A DNA stretch of 41,563 nt from Novosphingobium acidiphilum DSM 19966 (lineage in GTDB: Bacteria > Pseudomonadota > Alphaproteobacteria > Sphingomonadales > Sphingomonadaceae), in the NCBI RefSeq assembly GCF_000429005.1, contig NZ_AUBA01000025.1, forward strand, positions 1 through 41,563. Direction: 5' to 3'. Made by a program: the position numbers and the translations under genes. Each line of letters begins with the position of its first letter. Positions within the stretch are counted from its first letter, which is position 1. Shown here one piece after another: positions 25,775 through 34,696 of the stretch. A model generated the notes under the pieces. The model searched no databases. It was given only the letters and a program-made list of their open reading frames with translations, and was not told where the DNA came from.

Positions 25775-27799
25775 TCAGTTCGCGGGCAAGGTTACCACGG
25801 GCTTGGGCGCAAAGGGCGTGATGCCAAAGCGCGGATAGACCTCCTGCGGAAAATAGAACGTGCCGTCCTTGACCACCATCGCGATCGTCTTGATCGCTTT
25901 GAGATCCCTGGTCGGATCGCCCGGGATCAGGAAGAAATCGGCCAGCTTGCCCTTTTCAACCGATCCCTTGCGCTGATCCTCGCCGGTATAGACCGCGCTG
26001 TCATACGTCGCGCGTTTGAGGATTTCAGGGATCGTGAAGCCGGCCTTCTGATACAGTTCCAGTTCGCGGTGATAGGTAAAGCTGCCGCCGGTGTCGGTGC
26101 CGAACACGATGAACACGCCACGATCGTGCAGCATCCTGGTCACCGCCACCAGTTTGTCGAATGCCTGGGTATAGGCCTGCGCATCGCCGGGTGCCGACAC
26201 GTTGATCCAGCCCTGCATCAGGCTGCGCTGCACGCCGATCGGCATATGCGTGAAATAATCGACCGCACCCGGCGCGATCATGCCGTCGCGATTGAGCAGC
26301 AGGTTTTCGTGAATGCCAAGCGTCGGATCGATCGATGCCTTGTGCGACACCATCAGGTCGATCGAATGCTGCACGCGCGGCGCATTCAGATCGAGCGCCG
26401 GCAGGCGTTTGAGCGCGGTCAGCCGGAACAGCGTGCGCGTATCCTCGTCGGGTTTGATCACCCATTGCAGCGCAAACTGGTTGATATGGGTGGCTTCGTC
26501 AAAGCCGGCTTCGATATTGGCATCTTCGGTCGAGAACGCAGGCACATGGCCCGCCACGCGCATGCCCAGGCGGTGCGCCTCGTAAACCAGCGCGGGAATC
26601 CACGCCGGGTTCATGCTGTTATAGCTTTTGATCTGCCAGAACCCGCGCGCGCCATACCAGCGCACCGCGTCAAGCGCCGCCGCCTCGCTGTCGACGACAA
26701 AGCCGTTCTGCGCGCTGTAGGGGCTTTTGCCTTCGATAAAGCCCGAACGGATCACATCGGGCCCGGCGATTTCGCCGCTGCCGATCCGATCGATCAGGCG
26801 CGCAAGCACGGCGTTGTCGTTGCCCATGTCGCGCACCGTGGTGATGCCCGCGATCAGGTTGAGCAGCGCATCGTCCTGCGACAGATGCGCATGCATTTCG
26901 TACATCCCGGCAACCAGCGTGCCACCCGCGCCATCGATCTGCACTTCGCCGGGCGTTGCCGGACTGTCGTCGGGTTCGACGCCTGCGATCGTCGTGCCGT
27001 GCACCACGACCGACACCAGCCCGGTCAGCGCCGCCCTGTGGGGATCGAACAGGCGCACATGACGGATGCGCACCGGGCCTGTGAAATGATGCGCGACATC
27101 GTGGTTGATCGCAACATAGCGCCGCGTCGACCAGTCCGCCGCCAGCGTGCGCAGCCGGTCCTGTTCGCCTTCATAGCCGGCGCGCACGACAATGCTGCCG
27201 GGGCTGAGGCTGGCAAACAGATCGCCATGCGCATCGAGCAGCATGGTCTCGGGCGTCGTGTCGATACCCGACAGCGTATATTGGGTCACCTGCAGCGGGC
27301 CGTCCTTGCCGGTCACGGTCAGGGTTTCGCCCTTTTCAAGCTGCAACTTGCCCGAAGGCAGCGCCTCGATCGTCATATCGGGCTGCTTCAGCAGTGCGCG
27401 GGCGTAGATCTGGTCTGCAAACGGACTGCCGTTTTGCGCAACATAGATCGCGCCCGGTTTGGCCCGGGCGCTGCGCGTGCCGGTGGCATCGGTCCAGGTG
27501 GCACCGCCCCCCTTGCGCACGAAATGTTCGGCAACCGCGCTGCCGAAGGTGGTCGTGCCGGTGATGTCCCATTTGACCGGCAGGCCATCGGCCCCCAGCG
27601 TGATCGCTTCGGCCATGGTCGGCCCACGCCCGTTGTTCTTCACGTTGAAATCGATCGCGATCGTGCTGCCCGTTTGATTGGCAGTGACATGGCCGACGTT
27701 CTTGCCCCCCGACATGACGGTGAACTGACGGGTTTCGGCGTGGGCTGTGGCCATTGGCAGGGCGAGAAGGGCGATGGCGAGTGCTGCTGTGCGGTTCAT
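25775..27799 (-). CDS. Exported amidohydrolase-family protein
   Basis: 674 residues. Signal peptide MNRTAALAIALLALPMATAH cleaves near AHA-ET. Residues about 20-230 form an N-terminal beta-rich domain (FTVMSGGKNVGHVTANQTGS; KWDITGTTTFGSAVAEHFVR) not typical of cytosolic members. Residues about 240-660 are a metal-dependent amidohydrolase barrel: MYEMHAHLSQDD (HxH metal motif), GITTVRDMGND, VAGHVPAFS, EATHINQFAL, and FGTDTGGSFTYH with the metal-binding Asp. The C-terminal KGSVEKGKLADFFLIPGDP is the usual imidazolonepropionase/prolidase-like ending. A periplasmic peptidase or hydrolase role is likely; the substrate is unknown. ATG 27799 was chosen for the signal peptide; no strong ribosome-binding site is seen. 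Confidence 0.9.
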   Translation of the reverse strand: MNRTAALAIALLALPMATAHAETRQFTVMSGGKNVGHVTANQTGSTIAIDFNVKNNGRGPTMAEAITLGADGLPVKWDITGTTTFGSAVAEHFVRKGGGATWTDATGTRSARAKPGAIYVAQNGSPFADQIYARALLKQPDMTIEALPSGKLQLEKGETLTVTGKDGPLQVTQYTLSGIDTTPETMLLDAHGDLFASLSPGSIVVRAGYEGEQDRLRTLAADWSTRRYVAINHDVAHHFTGPVRIRHVRLFDPHRAALTGLVSVVVHGTTIAGVEPDDSPATPGEVQIDGAGGTLVAGMYEMHAHLSQDDALLNLIAGITTVRDMGNDNAVLARLIDRIGSGEIAGPDVIRSGFIEGKSPYSAQNGFVVDSEAAALDAVRWYGARGFWQIKSYNSMNPAWIPALVYEAHRLGMRVAGHVPAFSTEDANIEAGFDEATHINQFALQWVIKPDEDTRTLFRLTALKRLPALDLNAPRVQHSIDLMVSHKASIDPTLGIHENLLLNRDGMIAPGAVDYFTHMPIGVQRSLMQGWINVSAPGDAQAYTQAFDKLVAVTRMLHDRGVFIVFGTDTGGSFTYHRELELYQKAGFTIPEILKRATYDSAVYTGEDQRKGSVEKGKLADFFLIPGDPTRDLKAIKTIAMVVKDGTFYFPQEVYPRFGITPFAPKPVVTLPAN

Positions 27800-28028
27800 G
27801 GGCAGGTTTGACCATGAATGCTGCACAATGAAAAGAGGGTACTCAAGCAACCGGGGGCACCTTGCACTGCGGATGCACGCCCGCGGCACAGGCGCCGCAG
27901 GCCGGTTGCGCGCGATACCGGACCCACAGCCCCCAACATGCACGCTTGGGGATCCGCAAAGCGTGTCCGCATGGCTGAAAACGGCATCGCCGCGCCGCAG
28001 ACGGCCTTGTCGGTTGCGGGGCGCGCAA

Positions 28029-28835
28029 TCATGCCGGAAACACCACCGGGTTCAACGGCGTGTCGATCACTTCGCCCACCGTCGCGCCCGGGCACCACCG
28101 GTCCCGGTCGGCCGCCTGCATGTGATTGACCGGTTCGGCCAGCCGCATCGCCGCGTCCATATAGATCATCGTCATCACCGAACGCGGTCGGTTCGAGGTG
28201 TTGGCCCCGGCGCGATGGAACGTCCACCCGGCATGGAAACTGACATCGCCCAGCGCATATGGCCGGTCATCAAGCGCAAAGCCCTGCGCCTCCATCGCGG
28301 CGGTGATCTGCACCTCGCTTTCGTCCGAAATCGGCAGATCGCGCCCCAGCGCGGTGCGATGGCTGCCGGTATAGAATGCCAGCGGCCCCATTTCGGCGGG
28401 CACGGCCTGGAGCGGGATCCACACGGTGATGGTCTGGTCCGATGCCAGCGGCCAGTAATACTGATCGGCGTGCGCGGGCGTGATCCCCCCCGACGGTTCC
28501 TTGTACAGCGATTGGTCATGGTACAGCCGCACCGATTGCACCCCCATCAGCGCCGCCGCGATCCCTGCCAGGCGTTGGCCGAACACGAAACGGCGCACCA
28601 CCCCGGACGATTGCCACAGGTTCATCACCTGCAAGAATGCGCGATCGTAAGTGCTGCGTTCCTCCAGCGCAGCGGTCTGGGTGTTGAGCGCCAGCGTCTG
28701 CCGGGTGATCTCGGCCCCATAGTGCCCAAGGGTATACGGATCGAGCACACCGGACAGCCGCAGAAAGCCATCGCGGCCATATTGCGCGATCTGCGCAGGC
28801 GACAGCACAAAGGGAAAATCGATCGGTGACGTCAT
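28029..28835 (-). CDS. Phytanoyl-CoA dioxygenase (PhyH)-family Fe(II)/2-oxoglutarate oxygenase
   Basis: 268 residues. The iron-binding facial triad is visible: His122 and Asp124 in TPAHADQYYW, and the distal His (probably His207) in SFHAGWTFHRAGANTSN, followed by Arg216 or Arg218, which would bind 2-oxoglutarate. PhyH enzymes hydroxylate small molecules such as acyl-CoAs, ectoine or secondary metabolites; the substrate cannot be inferred. ATG 28835 begins at the normal homology start (IDFPFVLSPAQIAQYGRDGF). It is transcribed divergently from the AraC-family gene across a 107-bp region with a palindrome, so it is probably that regulator's target. Confidence 0.9.
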   Translation of the reverse strand: MTSPIDFPFVLSPAQIAQYGRDGFLRLSGVLDPYTLGHYGAEITRQTLALNTQTAALEERSTYDRAFLQVMNLWQSSGVVRRFVFGQRLAGIAAALMGVQSVRLYHDQSLYKEPSGGITPAHADQYYWPLASDQTITVWIPLQAVPAEMGPLAFYTGSHRTALGRDLPISDESEVQITAAMEAQGFALDDRPYALGDVSFHAGWTFHRAGANTSNRPRSVMTMIYMDAAMRLAEPVNHMQAADRDRWCPGATVGEVIDTPLNPVVFPA

Positions 28836-28845
28836 GGCCGGTTCC

Positions 28846-28886
28846 GCAAATTGGGGTCAGCCATTTGTGATAGCTATCGAATTTGC
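28846..28886. promoter_or_regulatory. Palindromic sites in the PhyH/AraC divergent promoter
   Basis: The 10-bp perfect palindrome GATAGCTATC lies at 28869-28878. An inverted pair GCAAATT (28846-28852) and AATTTGC (28880-28886) flanks most of it. All lie between the two divergent start codons. This is a likely operator region for the AraC-type regulator; the sites are seen, the role is inferred. Confidence 0.4.
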
Positions 28887-28942
28887 AACCGTCGCTTGGC
28901 GTGATTGTCAGCAAACGCGCGATAAACTGTCGCAATCTTGTC

Positions 28943-29773
28943 ATGTTGCTGCCCTTGTCCGAACCGGTGCCGTTGATGCCCGGCATGCCCGCACGCGTCG
29001 AACGCGTGCAACGTGGTCCGCAATCGCCCCCGCCCGAGCGGTTTGCGCATTTTCACGGGCCCGCCGAACTGGTGCTGATCGAGCAGGGCTGCGGCACATT
29101 TCTATGCGACGATCGTGCCTTTGCCATCGCACCGGGCATGGTGGCCTATGCCCCGCCGATGACAGTGCACGATTTTGCGTTCGATGCAGGGCCGCTGGCG
29201 TGGACGCTGATCCAGTTCGATCCGCATGCGCTCGACCCGGCAATAGTGGCCCTGCCCGCCGGCCCGCTGGGGCTGATGCCTAACGCCGAGGAGGCGATGC
29301 GGATTGCGATGCTGGCGCGCTGGCTGATGCAATCGATCACCGGGCGGGCACCGCAGCGCGCGCAACTGCTGCAACTGCAGGCGTTGATCCTGGCACTGGG
29401 CGAAGCGCCGGGGCAACAGGCGCGAAGCACCGCGGCTGTGCCATCATCGCTGGCGCGGTTGCGTCCCGTGCTCGACCGGCTTGAGCACAAGCCTGCGCAA
29501 ACCTTGACGCTGGCACAGGCGGCATCGGCCTGCGCGATGTCGCCCGCCTATTTTTCGCGCGTCTTTGCGCGCACTTTCGGCACCGGTTTCGTTGCCTATC
29601 AGACCCGGCTGAAGCTGCAGCTGGCGGCGCGCCACCTGGCCACGGGCGACATGCCGGTGGCGCAGATCGCGTGGGCCACCGGATTTCGCTCTCACGCGTA
29701 TTTTTCGCATTGTTTCAAGGATCTGTTCGGCACCACCCCCAGCGAATATCGTCAGCGGGGTCAGGTCGGATAA
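28943..29773 (+). CDS. AraC-family transcriptional regulator
   Basis: 276 residues from ATG 28943. The N-terminal 140 residues are a cupin-type sensing domain (RFAHFHGPAELVLIEQGCGT; FAIAPGMVAYAPPMTVHDFA). The C-terminal double helix-turn-helix runs from about residue 175: TLTLAQAASACAMSPAYFSR, VFARTFGTGFVAYQTRLKLQ, MPVAQIAWATGFRSHAYFSH, CFKDLFGTTPSEYR, a complete AraC/XylS signature. The start is uncertain: TTG 28883 and ATG 28976 are alternatives, and none has a good ribosome-binding site. It is divergent from the PhyH-family oxygenase and probably activates it in response to its substrate. Confidence 0.9.
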   Translation: MLLPLSEPVPLMPGMPARVERVQRGPQSPPPERFAHFHGPAELVLIEQGCGTFLCDDRAFAIAPGMVAYAPPMTVHDFAFDAGPLAWTLIQFDPHALDPAIVALPAGPLGLMPNAEEAMRIAMLARWLMQSITGRAPQRAQLLQLQALILALGEAPGQQARSTAAVPSSLARLRPVLDRLEHKPAQTLTLAQAASACAMSPAYFSRVFARTFGTGFVAYQTRLKLQLAARHLATGDMPVAQIAWATGFRSHAYFSHCFKDLFGTTPSEYRQRGQVG

Positions 29774-29800
29774 CCCACTGCGCGCGGCGAACCGGGTTAT
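29770..29800. terminator. Inverted repeat spanning two convergent stop codons
   Basis: ATAACCC (29770-29776) pairs with GGGTTAT (29794-29800) around a 17-nt G+C-rich loop. The repeat contains the AraC gene's TAA (29771-29773) and the aldehyde dehydrogenase gene's stop (29797-29799). It is a possible compact bidirectional terminator; the stem is short and has no T-run, so confidence is modest. Confidence 0.35.
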
Positions 29801-31146
29801 TGGTGGCGGTAAACCGCGCGTTCGTGGCTGAAGCATTTGAAGCCGAAATAGCCGTGATAGCTGCCCATGCCGCTGGTATTGACCCCGCCGAATGGCAGGT
29901 TGTTTTCCAGATAATGCGAAAACAGGCCATTGACCGTCACGCCACCCGACGACGTGCGCGCCAGCACCGTGTCGATGGTGGCGGCATCGTTGCTGTAGAC
30001 ATACAACGCCAGCGGCTTGTCGCGTGCCTCGATATACCCGATCGCCTGGTCGAGCGTTTCATAGGTCATCACCGGAATGACCGGGGCAAAGATTTCGTCC
30101 TGCAGGATGGTCATCTGCGGGGTGACATCGGTCAGCATGGTCGGGTGGATGGTCAGGTCTGCGGCGTCGAACCGGCCGCCTACCGCCACCCTCGCGCCTT
30201 TGGCCACGGCATCGTCGAACATCGCCTTGACCCGGTCGAAATTGGCGCGGTTCACCACTTGCGCGATGCTGTCCTTTTTCAACTGTCCCGCATCGTCGTA
30301 CAACGCCTTGCCCACGCCGGCGGCAAACCCTTCGACCAGCGCGGCCTTGGCGTCCTCCTTCACAAAGACATAGTCGGGGCTAATACAGGCCTGCCCGCCG
30401 TTGAACTGTTTGGCTGCGGCCAGTTGCGCCGCGATCGGGCCGATGTCGACGCCATCATCGATGATCACCGGCGATTTGCCGCCCAGTTCCAGCGTCACGC
30501 TGGTCAGATGCCGCGCAGCCGCGGCCATCACGATGCGGCCCACCCGCGGGCTGCCGGTAAAGAAGATATGGTTGAACGGCAGGTCGAGCAACGCAGTCGC
30601 CACCGAGACATCGCCTTCGAACAGCGCCACGTCCTTTTCGTCGAATGCCGCGCGCACGATCGTCGCGCCGATCCGTGCGGTGGCAGGGCACAAGTCGGTC
30701 AGCTTGACGATACAGGTGTTGCCCGCCGCGATCGCCGCCGCCACCGGCCCCAGCGCCAGACCCAGCGGGAAATTCCACGGCCCAAGAACCAGGCACACCC
30801 CGCGCGCTTCATACAGGATCTGCGCCCGGTCGGCCGGATTGAGCGAAGGCGTGACCTCGGTGGGCCGCATCCAGGCATCCAGATTGTCGATATTGCGCTG
30901 GATATTGGCGGTCACGTTCAGCACTTCGGTCACGCGGATTTCGCCTGCGGGTTTTCGCGTATCTTCCAGGACCGCGGCAATGATATCGTCGGCATGGGCC
31001 TCGACCGCGGCCTTCAACCGCGCCAGCTTGGCCTTGCGCGTGGCGGCATCCGATGCCTTTGCCTCCCACTGGTGCGCCTGCTGCAACGCGAACACGCGGG
31101 CGATGTCGGCGGCCAGATCGGTCGCGGCGGGAACGGGTGCGGTCAT
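29797..31146 (-). CDS. Aldehyde dehydrogenase, class 3 / coniferyl aldehyde dehydrogenase-like
   Basis: 449 residues, the length of class 3 and coniferyl-aldehyde dehydrogenases, shorter than the usual 480-500. The NAD site region reads VLGPWNFPLGLALGPVAAAI. The catalytic base is Glu220 in VTLELGGKSP and the nucleophile is Cys254 in FNGGQACISPDYV. The C-terminal LPFGGVNTSGMGSYHGYFGF followed by KCFSHERAV is diagnostic of this class. The enzyme oxidises fatty or aromatic aldehydes, possibly lignin-derived coniferyl aldehyde, to acids. Its 5' region carries the inverted repeat at 31189-31205. It probably forms its own transcription unit, since 73 bp separate it from the upstream same-strand gene. 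Confidence 0.92.
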   Translation of the reverse strand: MTAPVPAATDLAADIARVFALQQAHQWEAKASDAATRKAKLARLKAAVEAHADDIIAAVLEDTRKPAGEIRVTEVLNVTANIQRNIDNLDAWMRPTEVTPSLNPADRAQILYEARGVCLVLGPWNFPLGLALGPVAAAIAAGNTCIVKLTDLCPATARIGATIVRAAFDEKDVALFEGDVSVATALLDLPFNHIFFTGSPRVGRIVMAAAARHLTSVTLELGGKSPVIIDDGVDIGPIAAQLAAAKQFNGGQACISPDYVFVKEDAKAALVEGFAAGVGKALYDDAGQLKKDSIAQVVNRANFDRVKAMFDDAVAKGARVAVGGRFDAADLTIHPTMLTDVTPQMTILQDEIFAPVIPVMTYETLDQAIGYIEARDKPLALYVYSNDAATIDTVLARTSSGGVTVNGLFSHYLENNLPFGGVNTSGMGSYHGYFGFKCFSHERAVYRHQ

Positions 31147-31188
31147 GATCGGGGCATCCTGCTGGCGGCTTTTGTTCGGGTCCGGATA

Positions 31189-31205
31189 TTAGTATGCAAC
31201 ACTAA
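31189..31205. promoter_or_regulatory. Inverted repeat upstream of the aldehyde dehydrogenase
   Basis: TTAGT-N7-ACTAA is a 17-bp imperfect palindrome in an AT-rich island of the 73-bp gap, ending 43 bp upstream of the ATG at 31146. Size and position fit an operator for a TetR- or MarR-type repressor controlling the aldehyde dehydrogenase. No such regulator gene is adjacent. Confidence 0.4.
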
Positions 31206-31219
31206 CAAATGAACGCCGG

Positions 31220-32803
31220 TCAGGCAAGAATTCGCGCAATCGCCCCGTCGCGCCCCCGGGCGATATCCGCGCGCGTTTGCGCGACCACGATGTCGGGCAA
31301 GATCCCGCTGTCAGGCTGGGGCCCGGGCGGAAAATAGCCGATCAGCGGAATATCGACCTCGATCCCGCTTGCCGGCAGGCGCAGAAACAGAAACGCGCCG
31401 CCATTGATGCCGCGCCGGTTGCCGCCGGTCGGTTCGCCGATCAGCGTACCAAGCCGATTGTCCTTGACGATCTGGGCAAACCCGAACGTGGCCGAACTGT
31501 TGGCGGCATCGACCAGCACGATCAACCGGCCGGCAAAGCGTTGTCCTGCCGGCTTGATGATGACCCGTCCGCCGGCATAATCGCCCGGCCGCGACAGGTC
31601 ATAGAATCCGTCCGCGCGCGGGCCTGCGGCAGCCGCGCCCCAATCGCGGAAACTGTCGTCCCAGGTATCGACATGGGTGCCAAGATCGGACGGCAGCGCG
31701 CGGTACCGCACCCGCCGCCCGCTGCCCGTGATCACCAGATCCCGGTCGATCAGCCGCGCCAGGATCGGGTTGCCGCAATCAAGCCCGCCCTCGTTCCCGC
31801 GCAGATCGACGACCAGCGTGCGCGTCGCGTCGGCGATAATCGCGTCAAGCTGCATGTCCAGCCACCCGTGCCAATCCCAGGTGCCGTTATAAACCGCCCA
31901 GGTCGGCATCGTCAGCACGGCCACGCCGCCGGGCCTGCGATCGACCCGCCACAGCACGGCATCCCTGGGCCTGTCCTCCACCAGGGGTGCGGCGGCCTTG
32001 CGCTCGGCCGCGGTCATAAGGTCGACTTCGACCGCAAGGCGTTTGCCGGCGGGATCTTCGGCCAGGATCCGGATCCGTCCGCGTTCGACGATCCGCGGCA
32101 ACGCCATCGGCAGATAGATATCGAACGCTTCCCACAGGTCGATACCGCCAAGTTCGAGAATGCGGCGGCGTTTGGCATCGTTGTGGCCATCGGCGCGGGC
32201 CAGGGGCATCAGCGATTGCAGGATATCGGCAGCACCAAAGCCTTCGATCGCATGGATTTCGGTCCCCGGCGCCAGACGCGAACCGGGCGACAGATCGCGC
32301 GTCACGATCATGCGCCGGTCGATCCAGCGGAACTGGAACGGCACCCGATCGCGGTGTTCGAACAGCGCTGCGCGCAGCCGGGCCGACTGGTTGTAGAAAT
32401 TGGGATAGCTGTGTCCGCAGCGCACCGCAGCCGTGGTCCTTGCCAGCGCAAGGTAGGCCTGCCCCAGGCTGCGACTGACCGATAGATAATCATGCAACGC
32501 GGTGAAGCGCTGCGCCATGGCGGCCGGCGTGTTGTAACGCATCAGCCCCGGATGCAGCGCGGTATAGGCACGCGCCAGCAGATCGGCATCGTCGCGAAAG
32601 ACACCCGCCGGCGCGGGCGTTGTTTCGGCCCCCGCCACCCGGCCGGTGCCCAGTGTCGCAAGCAGGGCTCCCTGACCAACCCCGCTCAGCACAGCGCGGC
32701 GATCGCACGTGGCGCGCGGCCCGGGGCAACAGGTGTTGCCAAGGTCCTGCAAAGCAGTGGCCGGGAAAGCGTTTGGTGCGGGCAGGTCGTGATATCTATT
32801 CAT
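31220..32803 (-). CDS. Tat-exported S41-family peptidase
   Basis: 527 residues. An N-terminal twin-arginine-like signal is visible (CDRRAVLSGVGQGALLATLG then TGRVAGA), with an unusually long n-region of about 33 residues. The S41 (tail-specific protease/CtpA-like) core shows TLVVDLRGNEGGLDCGNPIL (residues 329-348) and the nucleophile loop VLVDAANSSATFGFAQIVKD (Ser436 or Ser437), then GEPTGGNRRGINGG. No PDZ domain is obvious, so it is closer to uncharacterised S41 proteins than to CtpA. ATG 32803 overlaps the GH130-like stop by 8 nt, placing it last in an SDR-GH130-S41 operon. It is expected to be periplasmic. Confidence 0.85.
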   Translation of the reverse strand: MNRYHDLPAPNAFPATALQDLGNTCCPGPRATCDRRAVLSGVGQGALLATLGTGRVAGAETTPAPAGVFRDDADLLARAYTALHPGLMRYNTPAAMAQRFTALHDYLSVSRSLGQAYLALARTTAAVRCGHSYPNFYNQSARLRAALFEHRDRVPFQFRWIDRRMIVTRDLSPGSRLAPGTEIHAIEGFGAADILQSLMPLARADGHNDAKRRRILELGGIDLWEAFDIYLPMALPRIVERGRIRILAEDPAGKRLAVEVDLMTAAERKAAAPLVEDRPRDAVLWRVDRRPGGVAVLTMPTWAVYNGTWDWHGWLDMQLDAIIADATRTLVVDLRGNEGGLDCGNPILARLIDRDLVITGSGRRVRYRALPSDLGTHVDTWDDSFRDWGAAAAGPRADGFYDLSRPGDYAGGRVIIKPAGQRFAGRLIVLVDAANSSATFGFAQIVKDNRLGTLIGEPTGGNRRGINGGAFLFLRLPASGIEVDIPLIGYFPPGPQPDSGILPDIVVAQTRADIARGRDGAIARILA

Positions 32804-33689
32804 ACCGCCGTATCAATGCGCGGCGCAGCATGCGGTCTTCAAGCGAATAATACAGCGCAATCATATCCCCCTCGATCACGGTCGAGGCGGCAAAGGCGAT
32901 GTCGGTGGCATCGCGTTCGGTCGGCGGGGGTGGCACCAGCATCGGTTCGAGCCCGCGACCCGTCACCGTGGCAAAGTCCGCATCGAAGCTGATCCACCCG
33001 ATCCGCCACCGCGCGTCGTGCGTGGCGCCGTTGTAGAACATCACCGGATCGTGCCCGGCAACCATGGTCATCGGGCCGGTCGACAGGTGCCAGTTGTCCC
33101 AGCTGTCTTCGCGGATGCCGAACGGATCGGGCAGCACGGTCCACGGACCGTCGGGCGACGGGCTGCCTGCCAGCCCGATCCGCGAAGCGCCGTGCGCGGC
33201 GTATTCGTAAAACAGCCGCCATTCGCCGGTGGAGGTTTGCGCCAGCGTGGCCTCCTTGATGTTGCCTTCGCCGGGGGGCGCCTTCAACACCAGCTGCATC
33301 TTGGTCAGCGCGTCAAAACTGCGTCCTTCGGCCAGGATCATCGCGCTCTGCTGTCGTTCGGCATCCACGCCGGTATAGAACACCAGGTAACGTCCGTCGG
33401 GCAGAACCACCACCGTGGGATCTTCGCAGCCTCCGGCATCGTCGGTACCGGCGGTCGGTGCGATCGTGGGGGTGGGATCCATGGTGAAGTTCAGGCCGCG
33501 TTCGCTGCGGCCGCCACCGATGATCCCGGTCGGATCGGCGGGACCCTGCGGATAAGGCACGCCGCGCACCAGGATGCGGTACAGATCGCCTTCGCGCCAG
33601 ACGAACGGGCTCATCAAGTCGAAACTCTTGCCCAGCGGGCCGCCGGTCAGCGTGACGTCGTCGAGCGTCTCGACAGTGTATGTCGGCAT
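32796..33689 (-). CDS. GH130/GH43-like five-bladed beta-propeller glycosidase or phosphorylase
   Basis: 297 residues. The repeated blade pattern of the five-bladed propeller is visible: FDLMSPFVWREGDLYRILVR, AGGCEDPTVVVLPDGRYLVF then YTGVD, NIKEATLAQTSTGEWRLFYE, and STGPMTMVAGHDPVMFYNGA. The CEDPTVV motif and the catalytic-Asp region resemble GH130 (beta-mannoside phosphorylases and hydrolases) more than GH43. There is no signal peptide, so it is cytoplasmic and would act on an imported oligosaccharide. Its start lies 2 nt after the SDR stop and its end overlaps the S41 gene, so it is the middle gene of an operon. Confidence 0.78.
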   Translation of the reverse strand: MPTYTVETLDDVTLTGGPLGKSFDLMSPFVWREGDLYRILVRGVPYPQGPADPTGIIGGGRSERGLNFTMDPTPTIAPTAGTDDAGGCEDPTVVVLPDGRYLVFYTGVDAERQQSAMILAEGRSFDALTKMQLVLKAPPGEGNIKEATLAQTSTGEWRLFYEYAAHGASRIGLAGSPSPDGPWTVLPDPFGIREDSWDNWHLSTGPMTMVAGHDPVMFYNGATHDARWRIGWISFDADFATVTGRGLEPMLVPPPPTERDATDIAFAASTVIEGDMIALYYSLEDRMLRRALIRRYE

Positions 33690-33691
33690 GG

Positions 33692-34459
33692 TCAGGCCCC
33701 TTGCGCAACGGTCAGCGACAGCGCACCATCGATCGTGACCGTGGTGCCGGTGATGTACTCGGCGTCGGGCGACAGCAGGAACAGCACCAGGCGGGCCACG
33801 TCATCGGGTGTTCCCGCCCGGCCCCACGGTATCGCCGCCTCCAGCGTTTTGCGGTATGCCGCATCGTGCACCGCGCGTTCGTTCATCGGCGTCAGGATCA
33901 TGCCCGGCGCCACGCCGTTCACCGCAATCCGCTTGGGCGCCAGTTCCAGCGCCAGCGTTGCCGTCAATTGCGACAGACCGCCCTTTGCGGCGTCGTAATC
34001 AACGCCGCCCGCCCTTGGTGCCTTTTCGTGGATCGACGAGATATTGACGATCCGCCCGCTGGCGCCCCTGCCTTCCAGCCCGCGTACCAACGCACGGCAG
34101 GTCAGGAACGGACCGTAAAGATCCGACCGGATCACGCGGTCGAACTGGGCCAGTTCCATATCGACCAGCAGCACCCCGGTCATGTTCAGGCCGGCCGAAT
34201 TGACCAGCAGGTCAGGCGTGCCGAAGGCCTGCGCACAGGCGGAAAACAGACCCGCGACCGAGTCCTCGTTGCCGACGTCGGCCTGGACCGCAATGGCGCG
34301 GGTGGTGTCACCGATGGCTGCGCACACCCGATCTGCCGCAGCCTTGTCCTTGAAATAGGTTATGACAACGCGTGCGCCTGCTTTGCCAAGGGCACGCGCA
34401 CACGCAGCGCCAATGCCCGATTCGCCACCGGTTACGATGGCGATGTGATCCTGCAACAT
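33692..34459 (-). CDS. Short-chain dehydrogenase/reductase (glucose 1-dehydrogenase-like)
   Basis: 255 residues, a classical SDR. The coenzyme motif is TGGESGIG (residues 10-17), the structural motif is NSAG (87-90), and the catalytic residues are Ser142 in NISSIHE, Tyr155 and Lys159 (YDAAKGG). The C-terminal PDAEYITGTTVTIDGALSL is typical. The SSxHE form resembles glucose 1-dehydrogenases, consistent with a sugar substrate and with the adjacent GH130-like gene. ATG 34459 starts the homology; an upstream in-frame extension to 34501 lacks support. It is the first gene of the SDR-GH130-S41 operon. Confidence 0.9.
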   Translation of the reverse strand: MLQDHIAIVTGGESGIGAACARALGKAGARVVITYFKDKAAADRVCAAIGDTTRAIAVQADVGNEDSVAGLFSACAQAFGTPDLLVNSAGLNMTGVLLVDMELAQFDRVIRSDLYGPFLTCRALVRGLEGRGASGRIVNISSIHEKAPRAGGVDYDAAKGGLSQLTATLALELAPKRIAVNGVAPGMILTPMNERAVHDAAYRKTLEAAIPWGRAGTPDDVARLVLFLLSPDAEYITGTTVTIDGALSLTVAQGA

Positions 34460-34696
34460 GGTGCTTGCTCCACAGGGGCCGCGAACGCATCGACAGGACA
34501 TGCCGGGTCAACAAACGCATTCGTGCAAAGCAAAGACGCTTCAGGCGCAAAAAGGTTGCGGATTTATAACGCCACGGTCGTTTGCGCACCGCGGCCTGCA
34601 GCCCGGTACCGGTCCACGACGCGACAGCCCGACAGGGCGGCGCGCATCCGGTCCCCGCGGGGGGAGGCTTTGTTCTGTCAGGATTTCAGGACTGTC

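Noticed and set aside
26069..27811. 580-residue open frame on the plus strand
   Set aside because: Antisense shadow of the amidohydrolase gene; composition typical of a non-coding frame.
27800..28028. Possible small gene between the amidohydrolase and PhyH genes
   Set aside because: Frames here have no ribosome-binding site, no hydrophobic or domain pattern and no consistent codon bias.
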